30,916 nt of DNA from contig CAYPVT010000004.1 in the NCBI GenBank assembly GCA_964414265.1, positions 1 to 30,916 of the forward strand, in the 5' to 3' direction. The notes under the pieces are model-generated. The model ran no database searches, was not told where the DNA came from, and saw only the letters and a list, made by a program, of their open reading frames with translations. The stretch is from VMEP01 sp964414265. GTDB lineage: Bacteria; Patescibacteriota; Minisyncoccia; Phycocordibacterales; VMEP01. Position 1 is the first letter of the stretch, and each line of letters starts with the position of its first letter. Positions 13,377 to 20,904 of this stretch are shown piece by piece. Both the position numbers and the translations under genes were made by a program.

Positions 13377-13405
13377 AATCTAGCAAATAAAAGAGCAGTG
13401 TGCAA
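13377..13405 (-). promoter_or_regulatory. Promoter of tRNA-Asn
   Basis: On the minus strand, TTGCAC (13405-13400), a 17-bp spacer and TAGATT (13382-13377) preceded by TGC give an extended -10 promoter. It ends 11 bases before the tRNA 5' end, so a very short 5' leader is expected. It lies on the chromosomal side and is left intact by integration. Confidence 0.55.
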
Positions 13406-13445
13406 AAAATAAACAGGAAAAGCTTCCAAGTCTTTTTTAGTGGGT

Positions 13446-13451
13446 TATAAT
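13446..13451 (+). promoter_or_regulatory. -10 box of the HIT gene, leaderless
   Basis: A consensus TATAAT lies seven bases before the ATG at 13459. Transcription would begin at or next to the start codon. There is no Shine-Dalgarno site and the -35 is weak. Confidence 0.7.
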
Positions 13452-13458
13452 AGTTGGC

Positions 13459-13884
13459 ATGCTATATAAAGATTTTCTTAAAAACTTAAATAAGTGTCCA
13501 TTTTGTGACGGGGGAGATAGCCGACATCTTTTAAAGACAGAAACCGCCTATCTAACTTATGCGTTAGCCCCATACCACAAGCATCATTTATTGATTGTTC
13601 CATTTAGACACGAAGAAATTATTCTCGGTCTTACAGATAAAGAGGTTTTAGATATGGATTTTTTACAAGAGGAGGCGCTCAAGATTTTTAAAAAGTTGGG
13701 ATATAAAAATATGTCTGTATTGGAGCGAGAAGGAGACAACACTTCAAAATCAATTCCACATTTACACAATCACGTTATCCCAGAAGTAAGAATCGGTGAT
13801 TTAGATCATGACGGAAACGAAAGGAGGGTTATGTCTGAGTCGGAAATAAAAGATGTTGTTGATGAAATTTTTTCTGTGCTTTAA
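13459..13884 (+). CDS. HIT (histidine triad) family nucleotide-binding protein
   Basis: A 141-residue protein with the histidine triad H101-L-H103-N-H105 in IPHLHNHVIP. An N-terminal CPFC (13, 16), common in bacterial HIT proteins, probably binds zinc. YHKHHLLIVPFRH at 39-51 is the conserved strand region. HIT proteins hydrolyse or transfer nucleotide phosphates; the exact substrate cannot be read. It is the first core gene right of the element, directly behind a -10 box, and is followed 9 bases later by the YggU-like gene. Confidence 0.92.
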   Translation: MLYKDFLKNLNKCPFCDGGDSRHLLKTETAYLTYALAPYHKHHLLIVPFRHEEIILGLTDKEVLDMDFLQEEALKIFKKLGYKNMSVLEREGDNTSKSIPHLHNHVIPEVRIGDLDHDGNERRVMSESEIKDVVDEIFSVL

Positions 13885-13893
13885 AACATATAG

Positions 13894-14115
13894 ATGTACT
13901 GCAAAGTAAAAGTAGTTCCGGGTGCAAAAAAAGAATCTTTTTTAAAAAAAAGTGAAGACCATTTTAATGTTTCGGTAAAGGAGCCGGCGGAACGCAATTT
14001 GGCTAATAAGCGTGTTTTGGAGCTTGTTGCAGAGCATTTCAAAGTGCCTTACGGAAAGGTGCGCCTTGTTTCAGGGCACCGTAGTCCGAGTAAGATATTT
14101 CGCGTGGACGACTAG
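13894..14115 (+). CDS. DUF167 / YggU family protein
   Basis: A 73-residue protein with the family layout: KVKVVPGAKKESF, then FNVSVKEPAERNLANKRVLELVAEHF, then VRLVSGHRSPSKIFRV. The (R/H)xxxK pattern near the end is characteristic. The cellular role of DUF167 proteins is not settled. It lies 9 bases after the HIT gene with no Shine-Dalgarno site and probably shares its transcript. Confidence 0.9.
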   Translation: MYCKVKVVPGAKKESFLKKSEDHFNVSVKEPAERNLANKRVLELVAEHFKVPYGKVRLVSGHRSPSKIFRVDD

Positions 14116-14135
14116 TTTTTAGCTCCGTAATTTTT

Positions 14136-14144
14136 TGCTATAAT
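14136..14144 (+). promoter_or_regulatory. Extended -10 promoter of hpf
   Basis: TGCTATAAT is an ideal extended -10. The ATG of hpf is at 14188, giving a leader of about 37 AT-rich bases. This gene is thus leadered, unlike the HIT, def, priA, murA and proS genes. Confidence 0.75.
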
Positions 14145-14187
14145 ATAGGCAGTAATCATTTTTATTAATAATTAATTTTCTAATCTT

Positions 14188-14586
14188 ATGAAAATAAACA
14201 CAATCAAAGCGACGAACACAGACTTAACTCCGGCTATTGCCGAGTACGTACAAAAGAAGCTTTCTAGTTTGGATAAGGTTATTGATAAAAATGACGAGAG
14301 CGCAACAGCTTCAGTTGAGGTTGGTGTTAAGACAAAGCATCACCAGCAAGGAGATATTTTCTTTGCCGAAGTAAATCTACATGTTTCGGGCGGTGATTTT
14401 TATGCTATGGCCGAAGGTTCTGATTTATATTCTGCAATTGACGAAGTAAAAGACGAAATCATTCGTGAAGTAAATTCACACAGAAGTAAAAGAAGAAAGT
14501 TTTTGAGACGTGGGCAGGCAATAGTAAAAAACTTAATGAAAGGGGTTGGGGAACAGTTCGGAAAAATTAAAAGATTTAGAAAATAG
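14188..14586 (+). CDS. hpf: Ribosome hibernation promoting factor (HPF/YfiA family)
   Basis: A 132-residue protein. Residues 1-105 give the HPF/YfiA fold: an N-terminal strand (MKINTIKATNTDLTPAIAEYVQKKLSSL), the central FFAEVNLHVSGGDFYAMAEGSDLYSAIDEVKDEIIREV, then a basic KSKRRKF-type region. It would bind the small ribosomal subunit and idle ribosomes under stress. The tail (about 105-132, rich in K and R) is longer than in short HPF but lacks the dimerisation domain of long HPF. It has its own promoter, and the cyclophilin gene follows 9 bases later. Confidence 0.88.
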   Translation: MKINTIKATNTDLTPAIAEYVQKKLSSLDKVIDKNDESATASVEVGVKTKHHQQGDIFFAEVNLHVSGGDFYAMAEGSDLYSAIDEVKDEIIREVNSHRSKRRKFLRRGQAIVKNLMKGVGEQFGKIKRFRK

Positions 14587-14595
14587 TAATTTAAT

Positions 14596-15267
14596 ATGAA
14601 CAAAGAAACACTTGCGGTGTGGGGTGGACTTTTGGTTTTGATAGCAGGAATTGGCACAGCCGTTTATTTTGGTGCAATAAAAACGACGGTACAAGATAAT
14701 AAAACATCTGCCACAGAAACCACAGGCGGGAGTGAACAAAATACAATTAATAATAACCCAACAGAAAGTACAATGGATAACACAAAAGCAACACAAGCAA
14801 CTATTAAAACAAATTACGGTTCGATAGTTGTTGAGTTTGATAATAAAGCGCCTAACACCGTAGCAAATTTTGCAAAACTAGCTTCGGAGAAATTTTATGA
14901 TGGGATAAAATTTCATCGCGTTATTAAAGGTTTTATGATTCAGGCTGGAGACCCGTTTTCAAAAGATGATTCCCTTAAGAGCCAATGGGGAACAGGCGGA
15001 CCTGGTTATAAATTTAACGATGAACTAACAGGACAAGAGAAGTATCCAACAGGAACACTCGCAATGGCAAACGCTGGGCCAAACACAAACGGAAGTCAGT
15101 TTTTCATTGTGACCGCGCAACCGGAAGCGCCATTGCCACCAAGTTATACAGTTTTTGGTCACGTTGTGTCAGGTATTGAAACAGCTTTAAAAATTGAAGC
15201 TGTGCAAACTGAAGCAAGCGACAGACCAGTTTCTCCGGTTGTCATTGAATCTATAGAAATCAAATAG
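14596..15267 (+). CDS. Membrane-anchored cyclophilin-type peptidyl-prolyl isomerase
   Basis: A 223-residue protein. Residues about 8-27 form a membrane anchor (VWGGLLVLIAGIGTAVYFGA), followed by a low-complexity S/T/N linker to about 70, then a cyclophilin domain. The active-site region is readable: FHRVIKGFMIQAGDP, GTLAMANAGPNTNGSQFFI and TVFGHVVSG. The catalytic arginine of FHRV is present. It probably helps fold exported proteins at the outer face of the membrane. It follows hpf by 9 bases and ends just ahead of a strong terminator. Confidence 0.93.
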   Translation: MNKETLAVWGGLLVLIAGIGTAVYFGAIKTTVQDNKTSATETTGGSEQNTINNNPTESTMDNTKATQATIKTNYGSIVVEFDNKAPNTVANFAKLASEKFYDGIKFHRVIKGFMIQAGDPFSKDDSLKSQWGTGGPGYKFNDELTGQEKYPTGTLAMANAGPNTNGSQFFIVTAQPEAPLPPSYTVFGHVVSGIETALKIEAVQTEASDRPVSPVVIESIEIK

Positions 15268-15286
15268 TAGTAAAAATATAATCTTG

Positions 15287-15312
15287 AAAGCCCGCAACGA
15301 GTGCGGGCTTTT
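15287..15312. terminator. Intrinsic terminator after the cyclophilin gene
   Basis: AAAGCCCGCA pairs with TGCGGGCTTT around ACGAG, followed by a T-run. It ends the rightward transcript, and its A-run lets it also serve the leftward orphan gene ending at 15340. Confidence 0.9.
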
Positions 15313-15339
15313 GACTTGATAGCAGGGGGAGGAAAAGAT

Positions 15340-15939
15340 TCATGCTCGTGGCAACGGATGGAAATACTTCCGAATGTCGAGCCGGACCTTGCCGAGGTCG
15401 CTTTTCGCGAGGGCCGAGAGTAACTGTTGTTGCCTTTCGTCAACGACGATTTGCTCCTTTTCGTGGATGATCTGGATAAGGCCGAGAATCGTGATGCCTT
15501 CGGGAATCGGGAGCTGTTCTTTGTTTGTCGCAAAGTCTTTCCCGATGGTTTCCATGAATCCGAGAATCTGGACCCCGAGGAATTCATCGGGCATGGTCCC
15601 GTTTCGGCCGTTTACGGTGTGGACCCGTACTTTCCCTGAGATATCGATTTCTTCGTCGACCTTGCGACTGGTGCCGTTCATCATGACGAGGATATCGTCT
15701 CCGCCGTGTTGTTTCCCTCGGTCATCAATGCGTGGGGTGACGTAGTTTCCAGCAACGACGGTTTGCCCGGGGAGTGTTTCTTCTTTGGACACCCTGACGA
15801 TTACTTCAATCGTTGGAGGGCGCTCTCTTTGCACGAGTGGGGAACTAAGCGGTTGTTTTCCAGCCGTTTGCTCCATCACAACATCCTTCGTATCTGCGGC
15901 CCCTGCTTGAGTGGCCTTGTTACGTTTTTTGGTGCTCAT
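15340..15939 (-). CDS. Hypothetical protein, GC-rich orphan
   Basis: A 199-residue protein I do not recognise. The N-terminus is basic and disordered-looking (MSTKKRNKATQAGAA). Residues about 45-110 look like mixed strands (VIVRVSKEETLPGQTVVAGN, GGDDILVMMNGTSRK, KVRVHTVNGRNG). The C-terminal part is helical with GITILGLIQIIHEKEQ and QQQLLSALAKSDLGKVRLDI. It has no signal peptide or membrane helix. The start has a clear Shine-Dalgarno site (AGGAG at 15951-15947, 7 bases before the ATG), unlike the neighbouring core genes, and its GC content is clearly higher. It sits 46 bases behind fmt in the same direction. Both features point to recent acquisition. Confidence 0.7.
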   Translation of the reverse strand: MSTKKRNKATQAGAADTKDVVMEQTAGKQPLSSPLVQRERPPTIEVIVRVSKEETLPGQTVVAGNYVTPRIDDRGKQHGGDDILVMMNGTSRKVDEEIDISGKVRVHTVNGRNGTMPDEFLGVQILGFMETIGKDFATNKEQLPIPEGITILGLIQIIHEKEQIVVDERQQQLLSALAKSDLGKVRLDIRKYFHPLPRA

Positions 15940-15985
15940 TTTTGATCTCCTGCTATTTTGTTGAAGGGAACTGCTTTACTAGTTT

Positions 15986-16858
15986 TTATTCTATCACAAC
16001 ACCACCACGCAAGAAATCGTCAAACGCCATTACTTTGCCACCTTCGGGGAGGACTTCTTTTACTATAAATTTATCGTCAATGAATTCGGCTTTTTTGACT
16101 GCAACTCTTATTTTTTGCTCACGCCTTAATGCAAAAAAATATATTCCTGGCCATGGGTCTAGCGCCAAATATTTTAAATAGTTTTTGTACTGGTCGTCGT
16201 TTTTTAAATTAATTAATCCGTCTTCTTTTGTAATTTTTTTAGTAAATGTTGCCTCTTCGTGGTTTTGTTCTTTTGGTTTAATTTCTTTATCAATCCATTT
16301 TGGGATAACTTCAGAAAGTAATTTTCCGCCGTCATGTGCAAGTATCTCTAAAAGTTTTGGAGCACTCGGCATTTCTTCAATATCTATTTTTTGTTGCGCG
16401 ATGATTGGGCCATGGTCCATCGCTTCGTCAATAAGCATAATTGTGACGCCAATTTCTTTTTCACCAGCCAGTATTTGCGATTGAAGAGGGGAGGCTCCTC
16501 TGTATTTTGGCAAGAGCGAAGGATGAACATTAAGCGTTCCGTGTGATGGAATATCTAGAACTTCTTTGGGAATTATTTTTCCGTAGGCGGCAACAATAAA
16601 TAGCTTATAGCTTCCAGTTTTTAGCTTGTTAGTAAAATCAGCATCAAGTTTTACTGGCTGAAGGAAGGGGATCTTGTTTTCTTCTGCCCAGACTTTTACT
16701 GGGGATGGGGTGAGAAGAAGTCTGCGACCCTGTGGCTTATCTGGCGCCGTCACCACAAGTGACGGTTTTAATCCCTCGCGAAGGAGTTCTTCCAAAACAA
16801 ATACCGCAAATTGCGGTGTTCCAAAAAATACAAATGGAATATTATTCGTCGCTTTCAT
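15986..16858 (-). CDS. fmt: Methionyl-tRNA formyltransferase
   Basis: A 290-residue enzyme that formylates initiator Met-tRNA with 10-formyl-THF. Seen: FFGTPQFAVFVLEEL at 11-25, then LNVHPSLLPKYRGASP with N110 and H112, and MLIDEAMDHGP with D148, the catalytic triad set. The C-terminal tRNA-binding domain (KDDQYKNYLKYLALDPWPGIYF onward) is present but short compared with the roughly 315 residues of E. coli. Its start overlaps the end of def by 17 bases, so the formylation and deformylation genes are coupled. Confidence 0.95.
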   Translation of the reverse strand: MKATNNIPFVFFGTPQFAVFVLEELLREGLKPSLVVTAPDKPQGRRLLLTPSPVKVWAEENKIPFLQPVKLDADFTNKLKTGSYKLFIVAAYGKIIPKEVLDIPSHGTLNVHPSLLPKYRGASPLQSQILAGEKEIGVTIMLIDEAMDHGPIIAQQKIDIEEMPSAPKLLEILAHDGGKLLSEVIPKWIDKEIKPKEQNHEEATFTKKITKEDGLINLKNDDQYKNYLKYLALDPWPGIYFFALRREQKIRVAVKKAEFIDDKFIVKEVLPEGGKVMAFDDFLRGGVVIE

Positions 16859-17399
16859 GGCTATTTAAATCTTCTGGATGGAGCTCTTTTAAATCTCTGG
16901 CGTTGTCTATAAATAAAACCCCATTTAAATGGTCGGTTTCGTGTTGGAATATTTCTGCGAGAAGTCCGCTTCCTGTTTGGGTGAAAATTTTTCCGGTTTC
17001 ATCTTGCGCCCTAATCCCAATTTTTTCGCTACGTTTTATTTTCCCGTATATGTGACGAACAGAAAGACACCCTTCTAAAAGTTCTTTTTCTTTTTTTGAA
17101 CGCTTTATTATTTCTGGGTTTATGTATGTTTTGTCTGGATAGAGTTTTTGATCCATAATTTTTTCTACATCCTCTTCTCCATTTTTAAGAGTATAGACTC
17201 TTCCGGCCACGACGAAAATACGGAGAGATTCTCCGATTTGAGGGGCAGCTATAGCGACACCGTCCGGCTCTTTAGAAAGCGCTACTTTCATGTCGGATAT
17301 TACTTTCTTTATTTTTTTTGAATCAATTTCGGCGGTTGGCACCTCTTTAGCCAAAGCCCTTAAGACCGGTTCGCCATTTTGGACTATCTTTTTAGACAT
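16842..17399 (-). CDS. def: Peptide deformylase
   Basis: A 185-residue metalloenzyme that removes the formyl group from new proteins. The three motifs are present: DGVAIAAPQIG at 46-56, EGCLSVR with the metal ligand C111, and QHETDHLNG with H153, E154 and H157. The first motif has VAIAAPQ where the usual form is GLAAxQ. It is the first gene of a leftward pair, overlapping fmt by 17 bases. Its start codon is six bases behind a perfect -10 box, with no Shine-Dalgarno site. Confidence 0.95.
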   Translation of the reverse strand: MSKKIVQNGEPVLRALAKEVPTAEIDSKKIKKVISDMKVALSKEPDGVAIAAPQIGESLRIFVVAGRVYTLKNGEEDVEKIMDQKLYPDKTYINPEIIKRSKKEKELLEGCLSVRHIYGKIKRSEKIGIRAQDETGKIFTQTGSGLLAEIFQHETDHLNGVLFIDNARDLKELHPEDLNSHESDE

Positions 17400-17405
17400 C
17401 TTTTA

Positions 17406-17411
17406 ATTATA
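17406..17411 (-). promoter_or_regulatory. -10 box of def, leaderless
   Basis: On the minus strand a perfect TATAAT ends six bases before the def ATG at 17399. Transcription would begin at or beside the start codon. No convincing -35 is seen. Confidence 0.7.
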
Positions 17412-17452
17412 CGTATGATTTTGGAAAAGGCGACAGATATCTTTAATGTTGT

Positions 17453-19369
17453 TTATAAAATTGTTTCGGGGTCAACTTCTATATCAAACTGTGACGGAAG
17501 ATCTTTTAATCTTTCAATAAGTGGAAGGCGTGGCCATTGTTTAGGTTCAAAGGAAAGTAAGCCGTGCAGACGGTATTCTTTTTTAACCTCTTGAATGAAG
17601 GCGGGGAAGATAGGGAAGGCGTCAACCCGAAGGTAGTTGTGTAGACGGTTCATCTCACGAATCGCTTCTTCTTTTTTGCCACGATAGGTAATTTTGAGAA
17701 GTTTAGCAAAAGGTGGGTATCCAAATTTTTTGCGCTCTTCAAGTTCGCGACGATAAAAACCAACCAAGTCACCCTTTGCGACATCAGCTAAAAGTGCGCG
17801 GTCTTTATCTCTCGTTTGAATTAGAAGTAATCTTCTTGCTCTGGTTTTTAAATAAGAAAGCGTTTGAAATATTTTTTCTTCAATACGAAAATCGGGAATG
17901 GTAAACAATGAATCAATACCAACGACAGCAACGCAATCAATTTCTTCTGTGAGATACGGCAAAGCAAGTTCGGTTCCGATAAGTAGGGTCGCCTTTGAGC
18001 CGTAAAATTCCTTAATAGCTTTGGCGATTGATTTTCTGGTTTTGGCGACGTCACTATCAAGCCTTACGATATTTAATCGTGGAAACTTTTTTTCAAGTTC
18101 ACTTTCGATACGCCCGCTTCCAATACCAAGTGGTTTCATTCGCCAGCTTCCACATGCGCGACAAAGGTCTTCTGTTTGTTTCCCTAAAATAATTTTTTTA
18201 CCACATTGGTGGCAGAGATAAAAACGAATCAAACCTTCCTCATGTAAAACCATTGGGCTTGTGCAATGACTACACATAAGCGTTTCCCCACAATCTTCAC
18301 ATACAGTGACAGGGGCGAGTCCGCGACGTCCAGCAAAAACAAAGATATTCCCGTTACGCTTTATTGTTTCGCCAATCTCTGAAATTAAACGCTCACTTAT
18401 TATCGGATACACCTTTTTTATAGAAGCTTTCTCGGCTTCTTTTTTCATATCAACGACGACTGTTTCTGCTTGCGCGCGTAAGCGGAGTTTTACGGGACGC
18501 CATTCAGGAAACTCATGTTCATCGTGACGATGAAGAGTTTCCGTGCGAAGCATAGTGTCTCCAAAAATAAGACGTGCCCCACTTTTTTTTGCTAAAAATT
18601 CTGCGAAAGTGCGGGCGTCGACGTGTGGCCGACCAATGCGTCGATAAGCACTACTAGATTCTTTTTCAATGATAAAAGTGGAAATGTCGTTTCTTGGCAC
18701 TGAAAAAAAAGTACTGGTACCGATTATCAAAAGTGGGTGGGTTTCTGAGGCGATTCTTTGCCAGCGAGCGACAGTCTCTTTTTTTGATAACTCGCTATGT
18801 AAAGTGACAACATAATTTTCAATTCCCTTGGCGAGTAGTGAGGTATATCTCTCCACGTCTTCTATCGTTGGGAGACATAAAAAAAGAGAAGAACCGCGAG
18901 CAAATTCCTCGCGGAATAAACTGCGATAGGCAACAAGGCGTTCTTCTTCGTCAGACTGAAAGACAAATTGTTCGGGGGTGGAAGTTCGTTCTTTTTTGGG
19001 AACAGATATTACTTCTCCGGCTGTGGCGCTCTCTTCGATAACTGCCCTCGGTGAAAATATTTCAATAATTGCTCCAGCCGGTGCTGCAAAATACAAAGAT
19101 GCTTCGTCTACAGCATTAATAAAAGCTGAAGAGAAAAGTTGTCGCGGTTTTCCGTTTTCAATTTTTTTAATAGCAAATGATGCCGCTTTAATTTTTGCCT
19201 TACTGTCTTCTGCGCTTTCTACTGAAACAACAAGAGCGGGAATACTTCTTCCTCGAAGTGGAACATTTACCACTGAACCAAGCGGAAGATCTTCCATTGA
19301 AAAATACGATAAGTGTTCTTTGAAAATACTTTTGCCAATGGGCATAACTGTCACGAGGTTGATTTGCAT
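17453..19369 (-). CDS. priA: Primosomal protein N' homologue with degenerate helicase motifs
   Basis: A 638-residue PriA homologue that aligns along its whole length, including VPLRGRSIPALV near 36-47, the zinc-binding cysteines (357, 360, 366, 369, 386, 389, 403, 406), LGIGSGRIESELEKKFP and the C-terminal FGYPPFAKLLKI. The ATPase motifs are lost. No GxTGSGKT P-loop exists anywhere; the DEEH position reads EKES (235-238); the GSATPxLE position reads GDTMLRTE; and GRAGR reads TRARR (509-513). PriA normally reloads the replisome at stalled forks. This one may act as a DNA- and protein-binding scaffold only, as proposed for actinobacterial PriA. It starts leaderless behind an extended -10. Confidence 0.93.
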   Translation of the reverse strand: MQINLVTVMPIGKSIFKEHLSYFSMEDLPLGSVVNVPLRGRSIPALVVSVESAEDSKAKIKAASFAIKKIENGKPRQLFSSAFINAVDEASLYFAAPAGAIIEIFSPRAVIEESATAGEVISVPKKERTSTPEQFVFQSDEEERLVAYRSLFREEFARGSSLFLCLPTIEDVERYTSLLAKGIENYVVTLHSELSKKETVARWQRIASETHPLLIIGTSTFFSVPRNDISTFIIEKESSSAYRRIGRPHVDARTFAEFLAKKSGARLIFGDTMLRTETLHRHDEHEFPEWRPVKLRLRAQAETVVVDMKKEAEKASIKKVYPIISERLISEIGETIKRNGNIFVFAGRRGLAPVTVCEDCGETLMCSHCTSPMVLHEEGLIRFYLCHQCGKKIILGKQTEDLCRACGSWRMKPLGIGSGRIESELEKKFPRLNIVRLDSDVAKTRKSIAKAIKEFYGSKATLLIGTELALPYLTEEIDCVAVVGIDSLFTIPDFRIEEKIFQTLSYLKTRARRLLLIQTRDKDRALLADVAKGDLVGFYRRELEERKKFGYPPFAKLLKITYRGKKEEAIREMNRLHNYLRVDAFPIFPAFIQEVKKEYRLHGLLSFEPKQWPRLPLIERLKDLPSQFDIEVDPETIL

Positions 19370-19376
19370 GTGGTCT

Positions 19377-19385
19377 AGTATAGCA
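19377..19385 (-). promoter_or_regulatory. Extended -10 promoter of priA, leaderless
   Basis: On the minus strand TGCTATACT is a full extended -10. Seven bases separate it from the priA ATG at 19369. The -35 region is poor, as expected for this promoter type. Confidence 0.75.
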
Positions 19386-19427
19386 AAAACACCTTAAAAC
19401 TGTTTTGGTTTATCTTTTAAAAATACC

Positions 19428-19523
19428 TCTATTTGGGGCTTAAAATGCATTACGGAGCGCGACCGGCGCGAGTATAGCCAATTATCAGCAGAAAATTAGG
19501 CGTGCATTTTAAACCCAAATAGA
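19428..19523. repeat. 96-bp element with 21-bp inverted ends between priA and murA
   Basis: The left arm (19428-19449, beginning TCTATTTGGGG) and right arm (19503-19523, ending CCCAAATAGA) are near-perfect complements over about 21 bp, with one indel. They enclose 53 bases that include a small GC-rich run, CGCGACCGGCGCG, in otherwise AT-rich DNA. It lies between the divergent priA and murA promoters. No target duplication is evident. It could be a miniature transposable remnant, a structured RNA or a regulatory cruciform. Confidence 0.8.
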
Positions 19524-19534
19524 AAAAGGGAAAT

Positions 19535-19563
19535 TTGTTAACGTACCAAAAACCAAGTAATAT
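19535..19563 (+). promoter_or_regulatory. murA promoter, leaderless
   Basis: TTGTTA (19535-19540), a 17-bp spacer and TAATAT (19558-19563) form a fair promoter. Six bases then lead to the ATG at 19570, so the message is probably leaderless. It starts 11 bases past the inverted-repeat element. Confidence 0.7.
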
Positions 19564-19569
19564 GGTGCC

Positions 19570-20895
19570 ATGAAAGAAGTTTTTCTAATTAAAGGTTTAG
19601 CCGGAGCGCGAAAATTGGTTGGCGAAATTCCGGTTAAAGGTGCAAAGAACGCCGCCTTAAAAGCAATGGCTTCAGCCATTCTTTTTAGTGATAAGCTCGT
19701 GATGAAAAATGTTCCAGAGATTGAAGACGTCAACAGGATGGGGGATTTGTTGGTAGATTTGGGGGCAACAATAGAACATAAAGGTAAAGGAGTTTTGGAA
19801 ATTTCTACGGAAGATATGTATGACGGAAAGATGTCTGTTGAAATTGCAAAACGCCTACGTGCTTCAATTGTTTTGACTGGCCCACTACTTTCTAGATTTG
19901 GCACGGTACATTTTCCTCATCCTGGTGGATGTGTTATCGGCGCTCGTCCCATTGATTTGTTTTTGGAAGGATTTAAAAAAATGGGTGCCACTGTATCTGT
20001 CTCTGGAGAAAAAGGAAAAGCTCATTATGTTATTTCAGCAAAGGGTGGAAAACTTCGTGGTGCTGAATTGTTTTTTAGAAACCAAAGTGTTACAGGGACA
20101 GAAACTTTCATGATGGCGGGAGTTTTAGCAGAAGGAGAAACAATCATCAAAAACGCTGCGCTTGAGCCAGAAATTGAAGCATTGGCAGACTTTTTAAATA
20201 GTTGTGGCGCAAAGATTCATGGGGCTGGTACTCCAACAATCACTATCACCGGTACGCAAAGATTGAAAAGCAAAGGAAAGGCTTACGTTACGACCCCAGA
20301 TAGAATTGAGGCCGGAAGTTTTCTCGTTATCGCGGCACTTTTAGGAAAAGATGTCACCATCACAAAATGTGAACCGAAACACCTCGAATCATTAATTGAA
20401 GTACTCCAGTATTCTGGGGTGCCGATTAAGGTTGGTAAAAATACCATAACAGTAAAAATTGATAGTAAGAAAAAAATTTCACTTAATGCGGTTGACATAA
20501 AGACACACGAATATCCTGGGTTTCCTACCGACGTACAAGCGCCAATGGTTGTTTATCTCACGCAAGCAAAAGGTGATAGTTTGGTTTTTGAAACAATTTT
20601 TGAAGGACGACTTAACTATGTTGAATGGTTAAATCGCATGGGTGCGGAAATTACAATGTTTGATTCGCATCGTGTAAAAATTTCTGGACCAACAAAACTT
20701 AATTCTAAAGAACTTGAGAGTCCAGACCTTCGTGCTGGCCTTGCCTTCGTTATTGCGGGCATTGTTGCTAAAGGGGAGTCTGTTATCCATAATGTCTATA
20801 ACATTGATAGAGGGTACGAAAAGGTTGAAGAACGCCTACAAGCAATCGGAGTTTCGATAAAGCGGGCATACGTGGCTGATTCGGATATTGTTTAA
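19570..20895 (+). CDS. murA: UDP-N-acetylglucosamine 1-carboxyvinyltransferase
   Basis: A 441-residue EPSP-synthase-fold enzyme for the first committed step of peptidoglycan synthesis. Seen: VKGAKNAALKAMASAIL with K26 and N27, the active loop FPHPGGCVIGARPIDL with C121, and RIEAGSFLVIAALLGKDV. The cysteine is the residue attacked by fosfomycin, so a Cys-to-Asp resistant form is not indicated. Length is near the usual 420. It heads an operon with mreB and holB (9-base and 30-base gaps). The start is leaderless behind a -10 box. Confidence 0.96.
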   Translation: MKEVFLIKGLAGARKLVGEIPVKGAKNAALKAMASAILFSDKLVMKNVPEIEDVNRMGDLLVDLGATIEHKGKGVLEISTEDMYDGKMSVEIAKRLRASIVLTGPLLSRFGTVHFPHPGGCVIGARPIDLFLEGFKKMGATVSVSGEKGKAHYVISAKGGKLRGAELFFRNQSVTGTETFMMAGVLAEGETIIKNAALEPEIEALADFLNSCGAKIHGAGTPTITITGTQRLKSKGKAYVTTPDRIEAGSFLVIAALLGKDVTITKCEPKHLESLIEVLQYSGVPIKVGKNTITVKIDSKKKISLNAVDIKTHEYPGFPTDVQAPMVVYLTQAKGDSLVFETIFEGRLNYVEWLNRMGAEITMFDSHRVKISGPTKLNSKELESPDLRAGLAFVIAGIVAKGESVIHNVYNIDRGYEKVEERLQAIGVSIKRAYVADSDIV

Positions 20896-20904
20896 ATATA
20901 TAAA

